64,000 nucleotides of DNA from Methylophilus sp. (GTDB taxonomy: Bacteria > Pseudomonadota > Gammaproteobacteria > Burkholderiales > Methylophilaceae): contig NZ_SSGF01000018.1 in NCBI RefSeq assembly GCF_008015755.1, forward strand, positions 124,001 to 188,000, in the 5' to 3' direction. The notes below the pieces were generated by a model. It made no database searches, had not been told where the DNA came from, and was given only the letters and a program-made list of their open reading frames with translations. Shown in pieces: positions 1 through 9,173 of the stretch (position 1 is the stretch's first letter; the number at the start of each line of letters is the position of its first letter). A program made the position numbers and the translations under genes.

Positions 1-797
1 GCGCGCGTCAGAATCTGCTCCATATCGCCATCAGTCAACGCAGGGATCACCGGTGCGACCATCACACCGGTCGGAATGCCCGCTTCGCTCAGACGACGCA
101 AGGTTTCAAAGCGGCGCTCAGGGGCCGCCGCACGTGGCTCAAGCCTACGTGCAATCTGTCTGTCCAGCGTTGTAATACTCAGGTAAATACTCGCCAGCCC
201 TTTGGCTGCCATCGGCGCAATCAAGTCTATATCGCGCTCTACCAGCGATGACTTGGTGACCAGGCTGAATGGATGATTGGCTTCGGCCAATACTTGAATA
301 ATTTGCCGTGTGAGTTGATATTCACGCTCGATCGGTTGATAGCTATCCGTATTCATGCCCAACGCAATCGGCGCACATTGATACTTGGCATGTGCCAGCT
401 CTTTTTTGAGCAGCTCAGCCGCATCAGGCTTCATTAATAAGCGTGACTCAAAATCCAGTCCGGGCGACAGGCCTAAATAGGCATGCGTAGGACGTGCGTA
501 GCAGTAAATACAACCATGTTCACAACCTCGGTAATGGTTGAGAGTGCGGTCAAATGGCAGGTCGGGCGACTCGATGTAATTGATGATGGTTTTCGCCGCA
601 TCCTGCATCACTTCGGTGCGTAATGCAGGGGCCTCTTCATCCAGGCTGCCCCAACCGTCGTCTATGGCTTGCCGCGTGTGTGGATCAAAGCGGCTGACCT
701 GATTACTGTGCGCCGCCCGCCCCTTGTAAAGCAGCGGCCTTTCAATGACCGAAGGGGATGACTCCCCTTGTACATCTACTTGCGTTCTGAGATCCAT
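1..797 (-). CDS. PA0069-family radical SAM protein (3' end beyond window)
   Basis: Open reading frame on the minus strand that runs off the left edge, so only about 265 N-terminal residues are visible. The translation carries the radical SAM cluster motif CEHGCIYC (CxxxCxxC type) near residue 90, followed by ARPTHAYL, which is typical of the PA0069/Rv2578c family related to spore photoproduct lyase. Family members bind a [4Fe-4S] cluster and S-adenosylmethionine; the substrate is unknown. The ATG at 797 overlaps the end of the upstream glucan-synthase-like gene by 22 bp, suggesting translational coupling, although no functional link is known. The start is inferred from reading-frame conservation around SNQVSRFDPHTRQ. 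Family assignment is confident, function is not. Confidence 0.85.
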   Translation of the reverse strand, partial: MDLRTQVDVQGESSPSVIERPLLYKGRAAHSNQVSRFDPHTRQAIDDGWGSLDEEAPALRTEVMQDAAKTIINYIESPDLPFDRTLNHYRGCEHGCIYCYARPTHAYLGLSPGLDFESRLLMKPDAAELLKKELAHAKYQCAPIALGMNTDSYQPIEREYQLTRQIIQVLAEANHPFSLVTKSSLVERDIDLIAPMAAKGLASIYLSITTLDRQIARRLEPRAAAPERRFETLRRLSEAGIPTGVMVAPVIPALTDGDMEQILTR

Positions 798-3337
798 TGA
801 CATGCCAACGCACTCCAGTATGGCAGCGATTGCAGGGCCAGCATGGATACCCATAATTGCGCATCCAGATTGCTAAAGCCACGTGCATACAGCATGGCGG
901 CGGCGGACAGAATCAGCGACACCAGAATCAGCAATTCTTCCTTAATCGGGTCTATCAATTGCCAGTTGCTCAGTTTGGCTTTGGTTTTGTTGGTCACCAC
1001 AAATACACCTGCCTTATGCGTCAGGCCATTGATAATACCTCTGGCAATGGCGTGCGATAAACCTAGGCTGGCCAAAGACGCGCCAAAAATATCCGTCCAA
1101 CTGCAATGCATGGTTTTGCGGTACAACACCGGCCCCAGAATCGCCTTGATGGCCAGGAAGCATAAGATAGGCACAATCATCACCACCACTGGCAAGCTGA
1201 AATACTTGGGGAACGCCAACATGGCGATGGTCCAGCCAATAGAACCAATAGTGAATACCAGTTGCAGGGCTTCCCCAAACCAGCCGAACCAGCCAGTCAA
1301 GAAGTGATAGCGCTGGCTAAAGTTGAGCGACGATTTGCCCAGCAATTTAGGCATATGGTGCTTGAGAATCTGCATGGCGCCAAATGCCCAGCGGTTACGC
1401 TGCGACTTGAGCGCCTTGAAGTTGGCGGGCGTCAGGCCACGACCAAAGGTTTCATCAATGTAACGTAGCTCCATATTGTTCTCGAGCAAGCGCAAGCCTA
1501 ACTCCGTGTCTTCGCAGATACACCATTCTGACCAGCCACCCAGTGTTTGCAATGACACACGACGAATCAAGGTCATGGTGCCGTGCTGAATCAAGGCATT
1601 ACGTTCATGTCTATGGTGCATGCCAATGCGGAAAAAGCCTTCAAACTCCCAGTTACACATGCGGTGGAAGAAATGATTCTCCCATTCGCGGTGCGCTTGC
1701 GGCGCCTGCACCACCGCCACTTGTGACTCCTGAAAGTGCGGTACCAGATCAGACAGCCAGTCCGGGGTCACCACGTAATCGGCATCCACCACACCCACCA
1801 CTTGCGCATCCGGATGTGTTTTTTCCAGCGCAAAGTTCAATGCACCGGCTTTAAAGCCCGGCCAGGAAGGCAAATGGTAGAAATGAAAGTGATCCGGCAT
1901 GGTCGCCATATAGGTTTCCAGCGGTTTCCACTTGGCTTCATCCTTGGTGTTGTTATCGACCACAATCACTTCATAACGCGAGTAATTGAGTTTGCGCAGG
2001 CTATCAATGGTGGCGATCACCATTTCCGGCGGCTCGTTATAGCACGCCAGGTGGATAGACACGAACAGCTCCTGGTCGGCTGGCAATGGCTGCGCACGTT
2101 TGAACAAACGGCGCCAGGCAGGTTTAAACATCACCTCACTAAACTCGGCGGCATAAATCATTAAGACCATAGACGTCAGCGCAATGCCTAAAATCAGGCC
2201 AATCAGCACCACAAAGTCACGCAGCGTGTAGTAATAATCCCCTGGCAGATTCCAGGCGATGGTCAGCGTGGTGATACAGGCCTGGAACAACACCGCCATC
2301 GACAGCACCCCGCCGATGCCCCAATGCTTGAAACGCCAGGCAATTAACATCAGTGGAATAAAGGCCAACAAACTAGACCAGGTCGCTTTGGCAATCCAGC
2401 GCGTATTCGGCGGCACCGCGCCTTGCAGCGAATACTTCTGGTGACGGTCAGCGTTATACATGCCCCAATAAGCACCAGCCCACCCTTCCAGCGCCACTTT
2501 CCAGGGCTGGTCAAAGGCTTCCATCAGGTAAAAATCGAGGTCTTCAATCGAGTTACGGGCTAAAAACTCGCGAATAAAGCGCGCCTGATTGACTTCACTG
2601 GCCACAGAGGCACCAATGGCCGGGCCACGGCTAGGCCAGCCCACCTCGGTAATGACGATTTTTTTGCGCGGATAGGCCTGCATCAGCTGGTTGTAGCGCT
2701 CGATGGTGTATTGCACGGCTTTTTCAACCGGCACACCTTCGTGGTATGGCAGCAAATGTACGGCAATATAGTCTACATGTTTGACCAGTTCAGGATGTTT
2801 AAGCCACACATGCCATGGCTCAGCTGTGGATACCGGCACATTGCTATGTTCGCGCACAAAATCCAGGTAACCAATCAGCGACTGCACTGGCAAATCATTG
2901 CGCAGCAAGGCCTCGTTACCAACAATCACGCGGTCGATATTGCTATAGTTTTCCAGCTTTTCCAGCAGCGCAGAGACTTCACGCGTATTTTTCTGGTTGT
3001 CGGTATCAATCCAGGCACCGGCAATCACGTTCATATTGCGTCTGGCAGCCAGCGGCACGACTTCATTCAAATCCAGCGATGAATACATGCGGATATGGCG
3101 CGTATGCTTGTGCATCAGGTCCAGGTCTTGCGCCAGCTCGGCGGTGCTTGGGTGTTGCCCCTCCAGCGGACTTTGGTTGCCACGGTAGCCAGAATAGGCA
3201 AACCCGTTCACTGCCGGCTTCACGCTAATCAGCGGCAAGGCACGGTTAGCCAAGGCCCACAATCCAAAATGCAGCGCCGAAAACAGAATGGCAAACGCCA
3301 AACCAGGCACCAGTTTTCTAAACCAGGAAACGATCAC
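776..3337 (-). CDS. GH17 / GT2 fusion, beta-1,3-glucan synthase-like (NdvB-type)
   Basis: An 853-residue inner-membrane protein. An N-terminal membrane segment (about residues 10-30) precedes a GH17 domain (about 45-305) with both catalytic glutamates in place: VGNE (E142) and VITEVGWPS (E231). Two to three membrane helices follow (about 318-400), then a processive GT2 domain with DAD (518-520), ED (609-610) and QRNRW (646-650), then C-terminal helices. This architecture is that of Pseudomonas NdvB-like proteins tied to cyclic or periplasmic beta-1,3-glucans, so UDP-glucose is the likely donor (inference). The start is GTG. It lies 43 bp downstream of a second GH17 gene on the same strand, which probably acts in the same pathway. 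The polymer made here is not shown by sequence. Confidence 0.85.
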   Translation of the reverse strand: MIVSWFRKLVPGLAFAILFSALHFGLWALANRALPLISVKPAVNGFAYSGYRGNQSPLEGQHPSTAELAQDLDLMHKHTRHIRMYSSLDLNEVVPLAARRNMNVIAGAWIDTDNQKNTREVSALLEKLENYSNIDRVIVGNEALLRNDLPVQSLIGYLDFVREHSNVPVSTAEPWHVWLKHPELVKHVDYIAVHLLPYHEGVPVEKAVQYTIERYNQLMQAYPRKKIVITEVGWPSRGPAIGASVASEVNQARFIREFLARNSIEDLDFYLMEAFDQPWKVALEGWAGAYWGMYNADRHQKYSLQGAVPPNTRWIAKATWSSLLAFIPLMLIAWRFKHWGIGGVLSMAVLFQACITTLTIAWNLPGDYYYTLRDFVVLIGLILGIALTSMVLMIYAAEFSEVMFKPAWRRLFKRAQPLPADQELFVSIHLACYNEPPEMVIATIDSLRKLNYSRYEVIVVDNNTKDEAKWKPLETYMATMPDHFHFYHLPSWPGFKAGALNFALEKTHPDAQVVGVVDADYVVTPDWLSDLVPHFQESQVAVVQAPQAHREWENHFFHRMCNWEFEGFFRIGMHHRHERNALIQHGTMTLIRRVSLQTLGGWSEWCICEDTELGLRLLENNMELRYIDETFGRGLTPANFKALKSQRNRWAFGAMQILKHHMPKLLGKSSLNFSQRYHFLTGWFGWFGEALQLVFTIGSIGWTIAMLAFPKYFSLPVVVMIVPILCFLAIKAILGPVLYRKTMHCSWTDIFGASLASLGLSHAIARGIINGLTHKAGVFVVTNKTKAKLSNWQLIDPIKEELLILVSLILSAAAMLYARGFSNLDAQLWVSMLALQSLPYWSALACQWISERK

Positions 3338-3380
3338 TTCTCACTCTTTCCATCATTTAATGATGTCATTATTTAAATTT

Positions 3381-4949
3381 TTATTGGCTTAACTGCAGGC
3401 TTTTGGCTGGCAACACCAAAAGTGCCAAGCCGCTGGCTGCACACCACCACCAGGCCATCACATTGCCCGGCTCCGTCATGGCCACCGCAATCGCCATATT
3501 GGTGCCAATCAACACCAACACCGCCGTCAACCAAAGCCCTATCGCAGGCATGGTTGCCTGGCGCGACGCACCTGCTGGCGCGGTGATGATCGCAATCGTG
3601 ATCATGACTAAAGGCAGGCACACCAGTATCAGCGGAAAATCCAGGTAACGACCTTGAATAGCCAAGCCTGCACTGGTGAGCAAAAAGGCCAACGCCAGTA
3701 AGCGCAGTAGTGATTGCTCAAGACCAGGCTTAGCTACTAAGCTCAGCCATTGCCTGAGTTGCAGCAACACCAAGGCCCAACCCAGCAATACCAGGCCACC
3801 TAACATGGCATACTCAGCACTGTTGCGTGCGGCCAGTTGCACATAGCCCAGCTGCAAATAGGCATGCAAGCCGACCACTGCGCCAGTTAACGCCAGCAAC
3901 AGCATTTGGTTTACAGGCACGCGTTGGTATTTTCCCCAGCCTAATGCCGCCACGGCAAGTGCCAACGCCAGCAGATAGGGTTTAAAACCATCATGGCGCT
4001 CTGCCACCGGTCCTTGTAAATTAAATTTAGGCTGCAAATCGGTATCCAGCACACCCCAGTAACCGCCAACTGTGCCCTCCAGCTCGCGCTTCCATGGCTG
4101 GTCTACTGCTTCAATCACGTTATATTGCCAATGATTCACCTGCGCCGCTTGTAAAAATTCGCGCATGTAACGCGCCTGGTTGATGGCGCTTGGTTGAGAC
4201 CAGAACCGCTGACGCCCTTGTGACGGCCAGCCGGTTTCGCCAATCAGAATCGGCTTTTTAAACACGGTGCCCAAATGCCCCATCACAGACGCGGTGTGCG
4301 CAACTGCCTGGGTTATTGCAACTGGCTTGTCTTCCCAGTAAGGCAAAATATGCACGGTCACAAAGTCGACATCCTGCTCCAGCGTCGGATGCTTGAGCCA
4401 GAACTCCCACACATCAGCGTAGGTCACTGGCGCTTTGGTATTGGCTTTTGCCCATTGCAGGTATTCATGCATTTTTGGCTCAGATTGCTCACCGCGCAAC
4501 AACACCTCGTTGCCGACAACCAGGCCGCGCACAGTATCTGGGTATTGATTTGCCTGCTGCACGGCCAATTGCAATTCAGATTGGTTCAGTGCATCGACCC
4601 AGCCTATCCACACGCCAAGAATCACCTTCATGCCCAGCTTTTGCGCTGCCTTGGGCACATAATCCAGACCTTGGCCCACAGAATAAGTACGCACACAACG
4701 GGTGACTTTAGACAGCGCCTGCAAGTCTTGCTCAATCTGCAACGGATCGACAAAACTGTCTTTAATCGTAGGGTTCATACCGGGCTTGTAATACGGTGCA
4801 TACGACACGCATTGCAAGGGCAGCGCCTCCGCGGCCACTTCTACCAGCGCCTGCGGTTGTTGCAAGCGCCACAGGTAAAAGATAGACCCGATCAGGAACA
4901 GGGTTAGCCAGACGATGGGTGAAATTCGAGATAACAAACGCTGCAACAT
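3381..4949 (-). CDS. membrane-anchored GH17 glucanase/transglucosylase-like protein
   Basis: A 522-residue protein with an N-terminal signal anchor (about residues 12-28) and an extracytoplasmic GH17 domain (about 45-325). The catalytic pair is visible: VVGNE (E148) and LIGETGWPS (E238). About seven hydrophobic helices (about 328-515) follow, with no glycosyltransferase motif. GH17 enzymes hydrolyse or transfer beta-1,3-glucan, so this may trim, branch or cyclise the product of the downstream GH17-GT2 synthase; that role is inferred from the 43-bp spacing and common strand. The two GH17 domains share the same scaffold (DxxxWLKHP, HxLPY, QARxxREFL), suggesting duplication. The start is ATG at 4949, and a 216-bp divergent intergenic region upstream should hold the operon promoter. 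Confidence 0.8.
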   Translation of the reverse strand: MLQRLLSRISPIVWLTLFLIGSIFYLWRLQQPQALVEVAAEALPLQCVSYAPYYKPGMNPTIKDSFVDPLQIEQDLQALSKVTRCVRTYSVGQGLDYVPKAAQKLGMKVILGVWIGWVDALNQSELQLAVQQANQYPDTVRGLVVGNEVLLRGEQSEPKMHEYLQWAKANTKAPVTYADVWEFWLKHPTLEQDVDFVTVHILPYWEDKPVAITQAVAHTASVMGHLGTVFKKPILIGETGWPSQGRQRFWSQPSAINQARYMREFLQAAQVNHWQYNVIEAVDQPWKRELEGTVGGYWGVLDTDLQPKFNLQGPVAERHDGFKPYLLALALAVAALGWGKYQRVPVNQMLLLALTGAVVGLHAYLQLGYVQLAARNSAEYAMLGGLVLLGWALVLLQLRQWLSLVAKPGLEQSLLRLLALAFLLTSAGLAIQGRYLDFPLILVCLPLVMITIAIITAPAGASRQATMPAIGLWLTAVLVLIGTNMAIAVAMTEPGNVMAWWWCAASGLALLVLPAKSLQLSQ

Positions 4950-5165
4950 GATCCCCTGAAACGGAATGACTTAAAAAACAGCTTGCATTCTCTCACAAAT
5001 AGTACCGAGATGCGTCCTACAAGCCCTGTTAAAACCGCAGAAATAGTCCAAAAGAGACTTGGTAAATTGGGCGATTGGACTTATGATGAAAAGTATTCAA
5101 AAGTCTCGCAAAAAATACAGACTTTTAAACAATTTCACGCCAAAATAAATCATCTCAGAAGTCAT

Positions 5166-5636
5166 ATGAACGTTAAATCCTGCTTGACCACACTCGTGTT
5201 ACTTTCCTCTTTTTCACTGCCAGGGTTGGCTGCGCCAGTTGCTAGCCTGGACTACAGTGGCGAATATCTTTGCAAAGGCAACAACATCACCGTTGGTGAT
5301 TATGAAGTCACCATTTATTTAAAAAAGAATCGCCGCAACAGCACCTCCCAAGTGTCCGTCTATGACCTGGCGACACACACTGAAAACAAGCAAAGCTATA
5401 CCGGCCAAGCGATTACTCGCGGTAAACAGCTGGCAATGACCTTTAAACTCTCTGATGCCAAATATGCCGAATTTTCTACGGGCATGGGCCAATTCAGCAA
5501 GGTGGGTAAAACTGGCTGGACATTTAAAAATGACTACTACGAACCAGACGATACTGGCGGCAACTACGGCCACGAAGTCTGTACCATGAAACCAGCGACG
5601 ACATCCCCTGTGAGCGCGCCTGCCAGCAAACGTTAG
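5166..5636 (+). CDS. small secreted protein of unknown function
   Basis: A 156-residue protein. The frame is open upstream to 4983, but the ATG at 5166 is preferred because it places a classic signal peptide at the N terminus (MNVKSC, hydrophobic run to GLAA, cleavage likely after AA-AP near residue 23). The mature part is polar, with two cysteines about 110 residues apart (CKGN and EVCTM) that could form a disulfide in the periplasm, and a Ser/Pro/Ala-rich tail. I do not recognise a family. It sits alone between the divergent glucan genes and lpdA. The upstream in-frame extension lacks a ribosome site and looks non-coding. Confidence 0.6.
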   Translation: MNVKSCLTTLVLLSSFSLPGLAAPVASLDYSGEYLCKGNNITVGDYEVTIYLKKNRRNSTSQVSVYDLATHTENKQSYTGQAITRGKQLAMTFKLSDAKYAEFSTGMGQFSKVGKTGWTFKNDYYEPDDTGGNYGHEVCTMKPATTSPVSAPASKR

Positions 5637-5714
5637 TGCGAGGTTCGACAAGCCAAAAGTGAACTTGTTCTTTTGGTGATAAAATAGCAAAACTAATTGG
5701 AATATAAGGTTTTC

Positions 5715-7484
5715 ATGAGTCAAATAGTTGAAATTATGGTGCCGGATATCGGCAATTTTGACAGTGTCGATGTGATCGAAGTGCTGGTGGCAGTGGGCGA
5801 TACCATTGCTAAAGAAGACTCCCTGATCACGGTGGAGTCCGACAAAGCCTCCATGGACATTCCTTCTTCACACGCTGGTGTGGTTAAAGAACTAAAAGTG
5901 GCCGTAGGTGACAAAGTCGCCAAGGGCAGCCTGATTTTAGTGATAGAAAGCGCCCAGGCCGCGACCGCTGAAGCCAAACCTGCGGCTGCCGTTGAAGCTG
6001 CTCCTGCAGCCCAAACAACTGCACCGGCACCTGCAGCACCCGCACCAGCGGCTGCGACAGGCAATAATGACCTGACTTGCCAGGTGATGGTCCTCGGCTC
6101 AGGCCCTGGCGGTTACACTGCCGCCTTCCGTGCCGCCGATCTTGGCCTGAAAGTCGTGCTGGTGGAACGTTATTCAACACTGGGCGGGGTGTGCCTCAAC
6201 GTCGGTTGTATTCCTTCCAAGGCACTATTGCATACGGCCAAAGTCATTACCGAAGCCGAAGAAACTGAACATCACGGCCTGAGTTTCGGCAAACCAAACA
6301 TTGACCTCGACAAACTGCGCAACTGGAAAGCCAACGACGTCGTCGGCAAGTTGACCGGCGGCCTGGGGCAAATGGCCAAGGCACGTGGCGTGACAGTAGT
6401 AAGCGGTGTCGGTAAATTTACCAGCCCGAATCAGATCGCCGTGACTGCAGCCGACGGTAAAGTCACCCTGGTTGGTTTTGAAAACGCCATTATTGCAGCC
6501 GGTTCACAAGCGACAAAATTCCCAGGCGCACCAGAAGATGAGCGTATTATGGACTCCACCGGCGCGTTGGCGCTGGCCGACATCCCCAAACGCATGCTGG
6601 TCATTGGTGGCGGCATTATCGGTCTGGAAATGGGCACCGTGTATGACGCACTGGGCACCAAAGTCAGTGTGGTCGAGTTTATGGATGGACTGATTACCGG
6701 CTGCGACCGTGACTTGGTCCGTCCTTTGCAAAAACGCATGGAAAAACGCTTTGAAAGCATCATGCTGTCGACCAAAGTCTCAAAAATTGAAGCCAAAGCC
6801 GATGGTATTTATGTGGACTTTGAAGGCGCGAATGCACCGAAAGAAACACAGAAATACGACCGTGTGCTGGTCTCAATTGGCCGTCGCCCCAATGGTAAAA
6901 ACATCGGCGCAGAAAACGCAGGCGTCATCGTCGATGACCGCGGCTTTATTGCGGTCGACAAACAAATGCGTACCAATGTACCTAACATTTTTGCCATTGG
7001 TGACATTGTTGGCCAACCCATGCTGGCGCATAAAGCGACGCATGAAGCCAAAGTGGCGGCCGAAGTCATTGCCGGCCATAAAGTTGAATTCGTCGCTAGC
7101 GTGATTCCTTCTGTCGCCTACACCGACCCTGAAATTGCCTGGGTAGGCGTTACCGAAACAGAAGCCAAGGCCAAAGGCATTGAGATCGACAAAGCCAGCT
7201 TCCCTTGGGCCGCCAGTGGCCGCGCGATCTCCATTGCCCGTACCGAAGGTGCGACCAAACTGATTTTTGATAAAGATACCCATCGCGTCATCGGCGCGGG
7301 CATTGTCGGTATCAATGCCGGTGAGTTGTTGGCAGAGGCTGTATTGGCAATTGAAATGGGCGCAGATGCACACGACCTGGGCCTCACCATACACGCTCAC
7401 CCGACATTATCAGAAACTGTCTGCTTTGCAGCTGAGCTTAAAGAAGGCACCATTACTGATATGTTACCGCCTAAAAAACGTTAA
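5715..7484 (+). CDS. lpdA: dihydrolipoyl dehydrogenase with N-terminal lipoyl domain (E3)
   Basis: A 589-residue flavoprotein that reoxidises dihydrolipoamide in 2-oxoacid dehydrogenase complexes using NAD. An N-terminal lipoyl domain (1-80) has the lipoylated lysine in ESDKAS (K44). An Ala/Pro-rich linker (about 83-117) leads to the FAD site [11 protein letters not shown] (128-138), the redox disulfide [13 protein letters not shown] (C160, C165), an NAD site ([10 protein letters not shown]) and the C-terminal HAHPTLSE His-Glu pair. The start at 5715 has AAGG eight to nine bases upstream; the frame is also open from 5697. The lipoyl-E3 fusion is typical of betaproteobacterial pyruvate dehydrogenase. 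aceE and aceF are not adjacent, so the gene stands alone here. A hairpin terminator follows. Confidence 0.95.
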   Translation: MSQIVEIMVPDIGNFDSVDVIEVLVAVGDTIAKEDSLITVESDKASMDIPSSHAGVVKELKVAVGDKVAKGSLILVIESAQAATAEAKPAAAVEAAPAAQTTAPAPAAPAPAAATGNNDLTCQVMVLGSGPGGYTAAFRAADLGLKVVLVERYSTLGGVCLNVGCIPSKALLHTAKVITEAEETEHHGLSFGKPNIDLDKLRNWKANDVVGKLTGGLGQMAKARGVTVVSGVGKFTSPNQIAVTAADGKVTLVGFENAIIAAGSQATKFPGAPEDERIMDSTGALALADIPKRMLVIGGGIIGLEMGTVYDALGTKVSVVEFMDGLITGCDRDLVRPLQKRMEKRFESIMLSTKVSKIEAKADGIYVDFEGANAPKETQKYDRVLVSIGRRPNGKNIGAENAGVIVDDRGFIAVDKQMRTNVPNIFAIGDIVGQPMLAHKATHEAKVAAEVIAGHKVEFVASVIPSVAYTDPEIAWVGVTETEAKAKGIEIDKASFPWAASGRAISIARTEGATKLIFDKDTHRVIGAGIVGINAGELLAEAVLAIEMGADAHDLGLTIHAHPTLSETVCFAAELKEGTITDMLPPKKR

Positions 7485-7504
7485 CATTCAAGGTGTTGCA
7501 CAAT

Positions 7505-7530
7505 AAAAAGCCCGCAATTGCGGGCTTTTT
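7505..7530. terminator. bidirectional rho-independent terminator
   Basis: Perfect 26-base palindrome made of an A5-GCCCGCAA arm and its complement, giving a GC stem flanked by A and T runs. It lies between the convergent lpdA and SPOR-protein genes and can serve both strands. Confidence 0.9.
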
Positions 7531-7546
7531 ATTTAAGGGCTCTCAG

Positions 7547-8383
7547 CTACTGACAAGGAATTTCTTTTAATACCGAGTCAGGAAAATGTGAACGTGACTT
7601 TTGCAGACTGGCAAACTGCTGTGGGGTCACCTGCTGTAGTTTAATGACCGCCTGGCCACCGTTACGCGTCGCTTTAATCAGCAATTTCACGCCTTTATTT
7701 TTGAGGTCGGCCATCAGTTTATCGGCAAGTTTTTCATCGCGGAACACGCCAAATGAAATCGCGTTACGCCATTTAGGGTCATCCTGCACAATAAAGAAAT
7801 CTTCAACGCCCAGCTTGCGCAATTCATCTGCCTTGGTCTGTGCGGCTTCTGCGCTGGCCAAGGGTGGCTTGTAAATCCAGTAGCGCACACTCTCCTGGCC
7901 GGTGCTGGTCATATTGGTTTGCGTTTTAATATTCATCTGTTGCGCCACACTCGCGGCTTCAGTCACCCGCGCCATATTAAAGCCGCTCCACTCGTAACAC
8001 GCCGTTTGCACGGCTGCATGCGTTTCTGCTGGCTTGGCCACCGGCGCTTTCTCTGCCACTGTTTTTTCGGCAGGCTTGCTTTCAAGCGGTTTTGCGTCCC
8101 CCGCTTTCACTTCTGACACTTTAATGTCTGCTTTAGACAAATTAGGGGTGATGACAGGTGAGCTGCTTACCGCCACCTCTGGCGCTGAAACAGGCTCAGG
8201 CGCAGGCGCAACGGCTACCGTGCGCTTAGGGTAAGTCGCCAGCGCTTGCGCACTCAGTAATTTGATTTGTTCAGGATGTAGCTCAGGCTTGAGGTTGCTG
8301 ATGGCTGACAACGATGCGTCATGCTTAAAATAAGCAAACACCGCCACGTTGGCTAACAGCAATATCCAGAATAGTCTTTTCAT
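7547..8383 (-). CDS. SPOR-domain membrane protein
   Basis: A 278-residue bitopic protein. A short cytoplasmic end and one membrane helix (WILLLANVAVFAYF, about residues 6-19) precede a Pro/Ala/Lys-rich periplasmic linker (about 55-125). A C-terminal SPOR-type domain (about 128-245) follows, with the repeated alpha/beta pattern and DFFIV and ISFGVF strands. SPOR domains bind denuded septal peptidoglycan, as in FtsN. It is 13 bp downstream of coaX in the usual betaproteobacterial birA-coaX-SPOR order and is probably co-transcribed. A division role is inferred from the domain only. Confidence 0.8.
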   Translation of the reverse strand: MKRLFWILLLANVAVFAYFKHDASLSAISNLKPELHPEQIKLLSAQALATYPKRTVAVAPAPEPVSAPEVAVSSSPVITPNLSKADIKVSEVKAGDAKPLESKPAEKTVAEKAPVAKPAETHAAVQTACYEWSGFNMARVTEAASVAQQMNIKTQTNMTSTGQESVRYWIYKPPLASAEAAQTKADELRKLGVEDFFIVQDDPKWRNAISFGVFRDEKLADKLMADLKNKGVKLLIKATRNGGQAVIKLQQVTPQQFASLQKSRSHFPDSVLKEIPCQ

Positions 8384-8396
8384 TGTTGTGTACTTT

Positions 8397-9173
8397 TCAT
8401 TTGTCTGTATGTTCAGCCAAGCAGGCCAACCCCTTTAACACCAGATTATCCACAATAATCGCTTGTGCTGACAATCTATCCGGCAAATATCTGTGCAATA
8501 AAGCCGCATCGCCGCCATTCAATATTAACAAAGGCGGCGACTCGGCTCTGTGCAACAGGCGCTCAAATTGTGCCGCAACAGAAGCCGCCAGGGCATGCAC
8601 ACACCCCTGCCATATGGCTTGCTGGCTGTCTTGCGCAAAGTCTTGCACTTCAGTATTTTCAGGCGGATACGCATAATCCAGTTGTGCAGCGCCCTGTTGC
8701 AAACTTTGCCACATCAAGCGTAATCCAGGCTGAATGCTGCCGCCAGCAAAAACCGCCCCGGTGCCTGATGCCAGCAAGGCATCCATGGTCATCGCCGTGC
8801 CTGCGGTCACTACCAGCGCTGACTGGCCAAACAGCTGCCACACGGCGAGTACACTGCACCAACGGTCACTACCCAGCTGTGCTGGCTGGTGATAGCTATT
8901 TTTCACACCTAGCGCAGAAGCGCTGGACTGAATCAAGTACAGGGGCTGTGCCAACGCAGGCAATAGCTGCAACCAATGCGCACCGGCCACATTGCTTAGC
9001 CAAACTTGTTTAGCCTGCGCGATCGCCTGCAACAAACGTTGCGCATCCGCATCGCCTTGCAGCCATTGCTGATGCGTTAAAGCATGCACTTGCCATGCAG
9101 CATCCTGCTGCAACTGATCTGGGCACCAGGCCCATTTGGTACGTGTATTGCCCGCATCAATTAACAGCTTCAT
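8397..9173 (-). CDS. coaX: type III pantothenate kinase
   Basis: A 258-residue cytoplasmic kinase catalysing the first step of coenzyme A synthesis, ATP-dependent phosphorylation of pantothenate. It belongs to the ASKHA fold: an N-terminal phosphate loop LLIDAGNTRTKWAW (residues 3-16), GSDRW, the TAGTAMTMDAL segment carrying the catalytic Asp, and GGSIQPGLRLM. Length matches the family (about 240-270). The start ATG overlaps the birA stop in an ATGA arrangement (4 bp), implying coupled translation. Confidence 0.93.
   Translation of the reverse strand: MKLLIDAGNTRTKWAWCPDQLQQDAAWQVHALTHQQWLQGDADAQRLLQAIAQAKQVWLSNVAGAHWLQLLPALAQPLYLIQSSASALGVKNSYHQPAQLGSDRWCSVLAVWQLFGQSALVVTAGTAMTMDALLASGTGAVFAGGSIQPGLRLMWQSLQQGAAQLDYAYPPENTEVQDFAQDSQQAIWQGCVHALAASVAAQFERLLHRAESPPLLILNGGDAALLHRYLPDRLSAQAIIVDNLVLKGLACLAEHTDK

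Noticed and set aside
4275-4907. 210-codon open frame opposite the second GH17 gene
   Set aside because: Antisense shadow of a conserved coding region; composition is not protein-like.
4983-5165. N-terminal extension of the small secreted protein
   Set aside because: It would bury a clear signal peptide 61 residues inside the protein and has no ribosome site.
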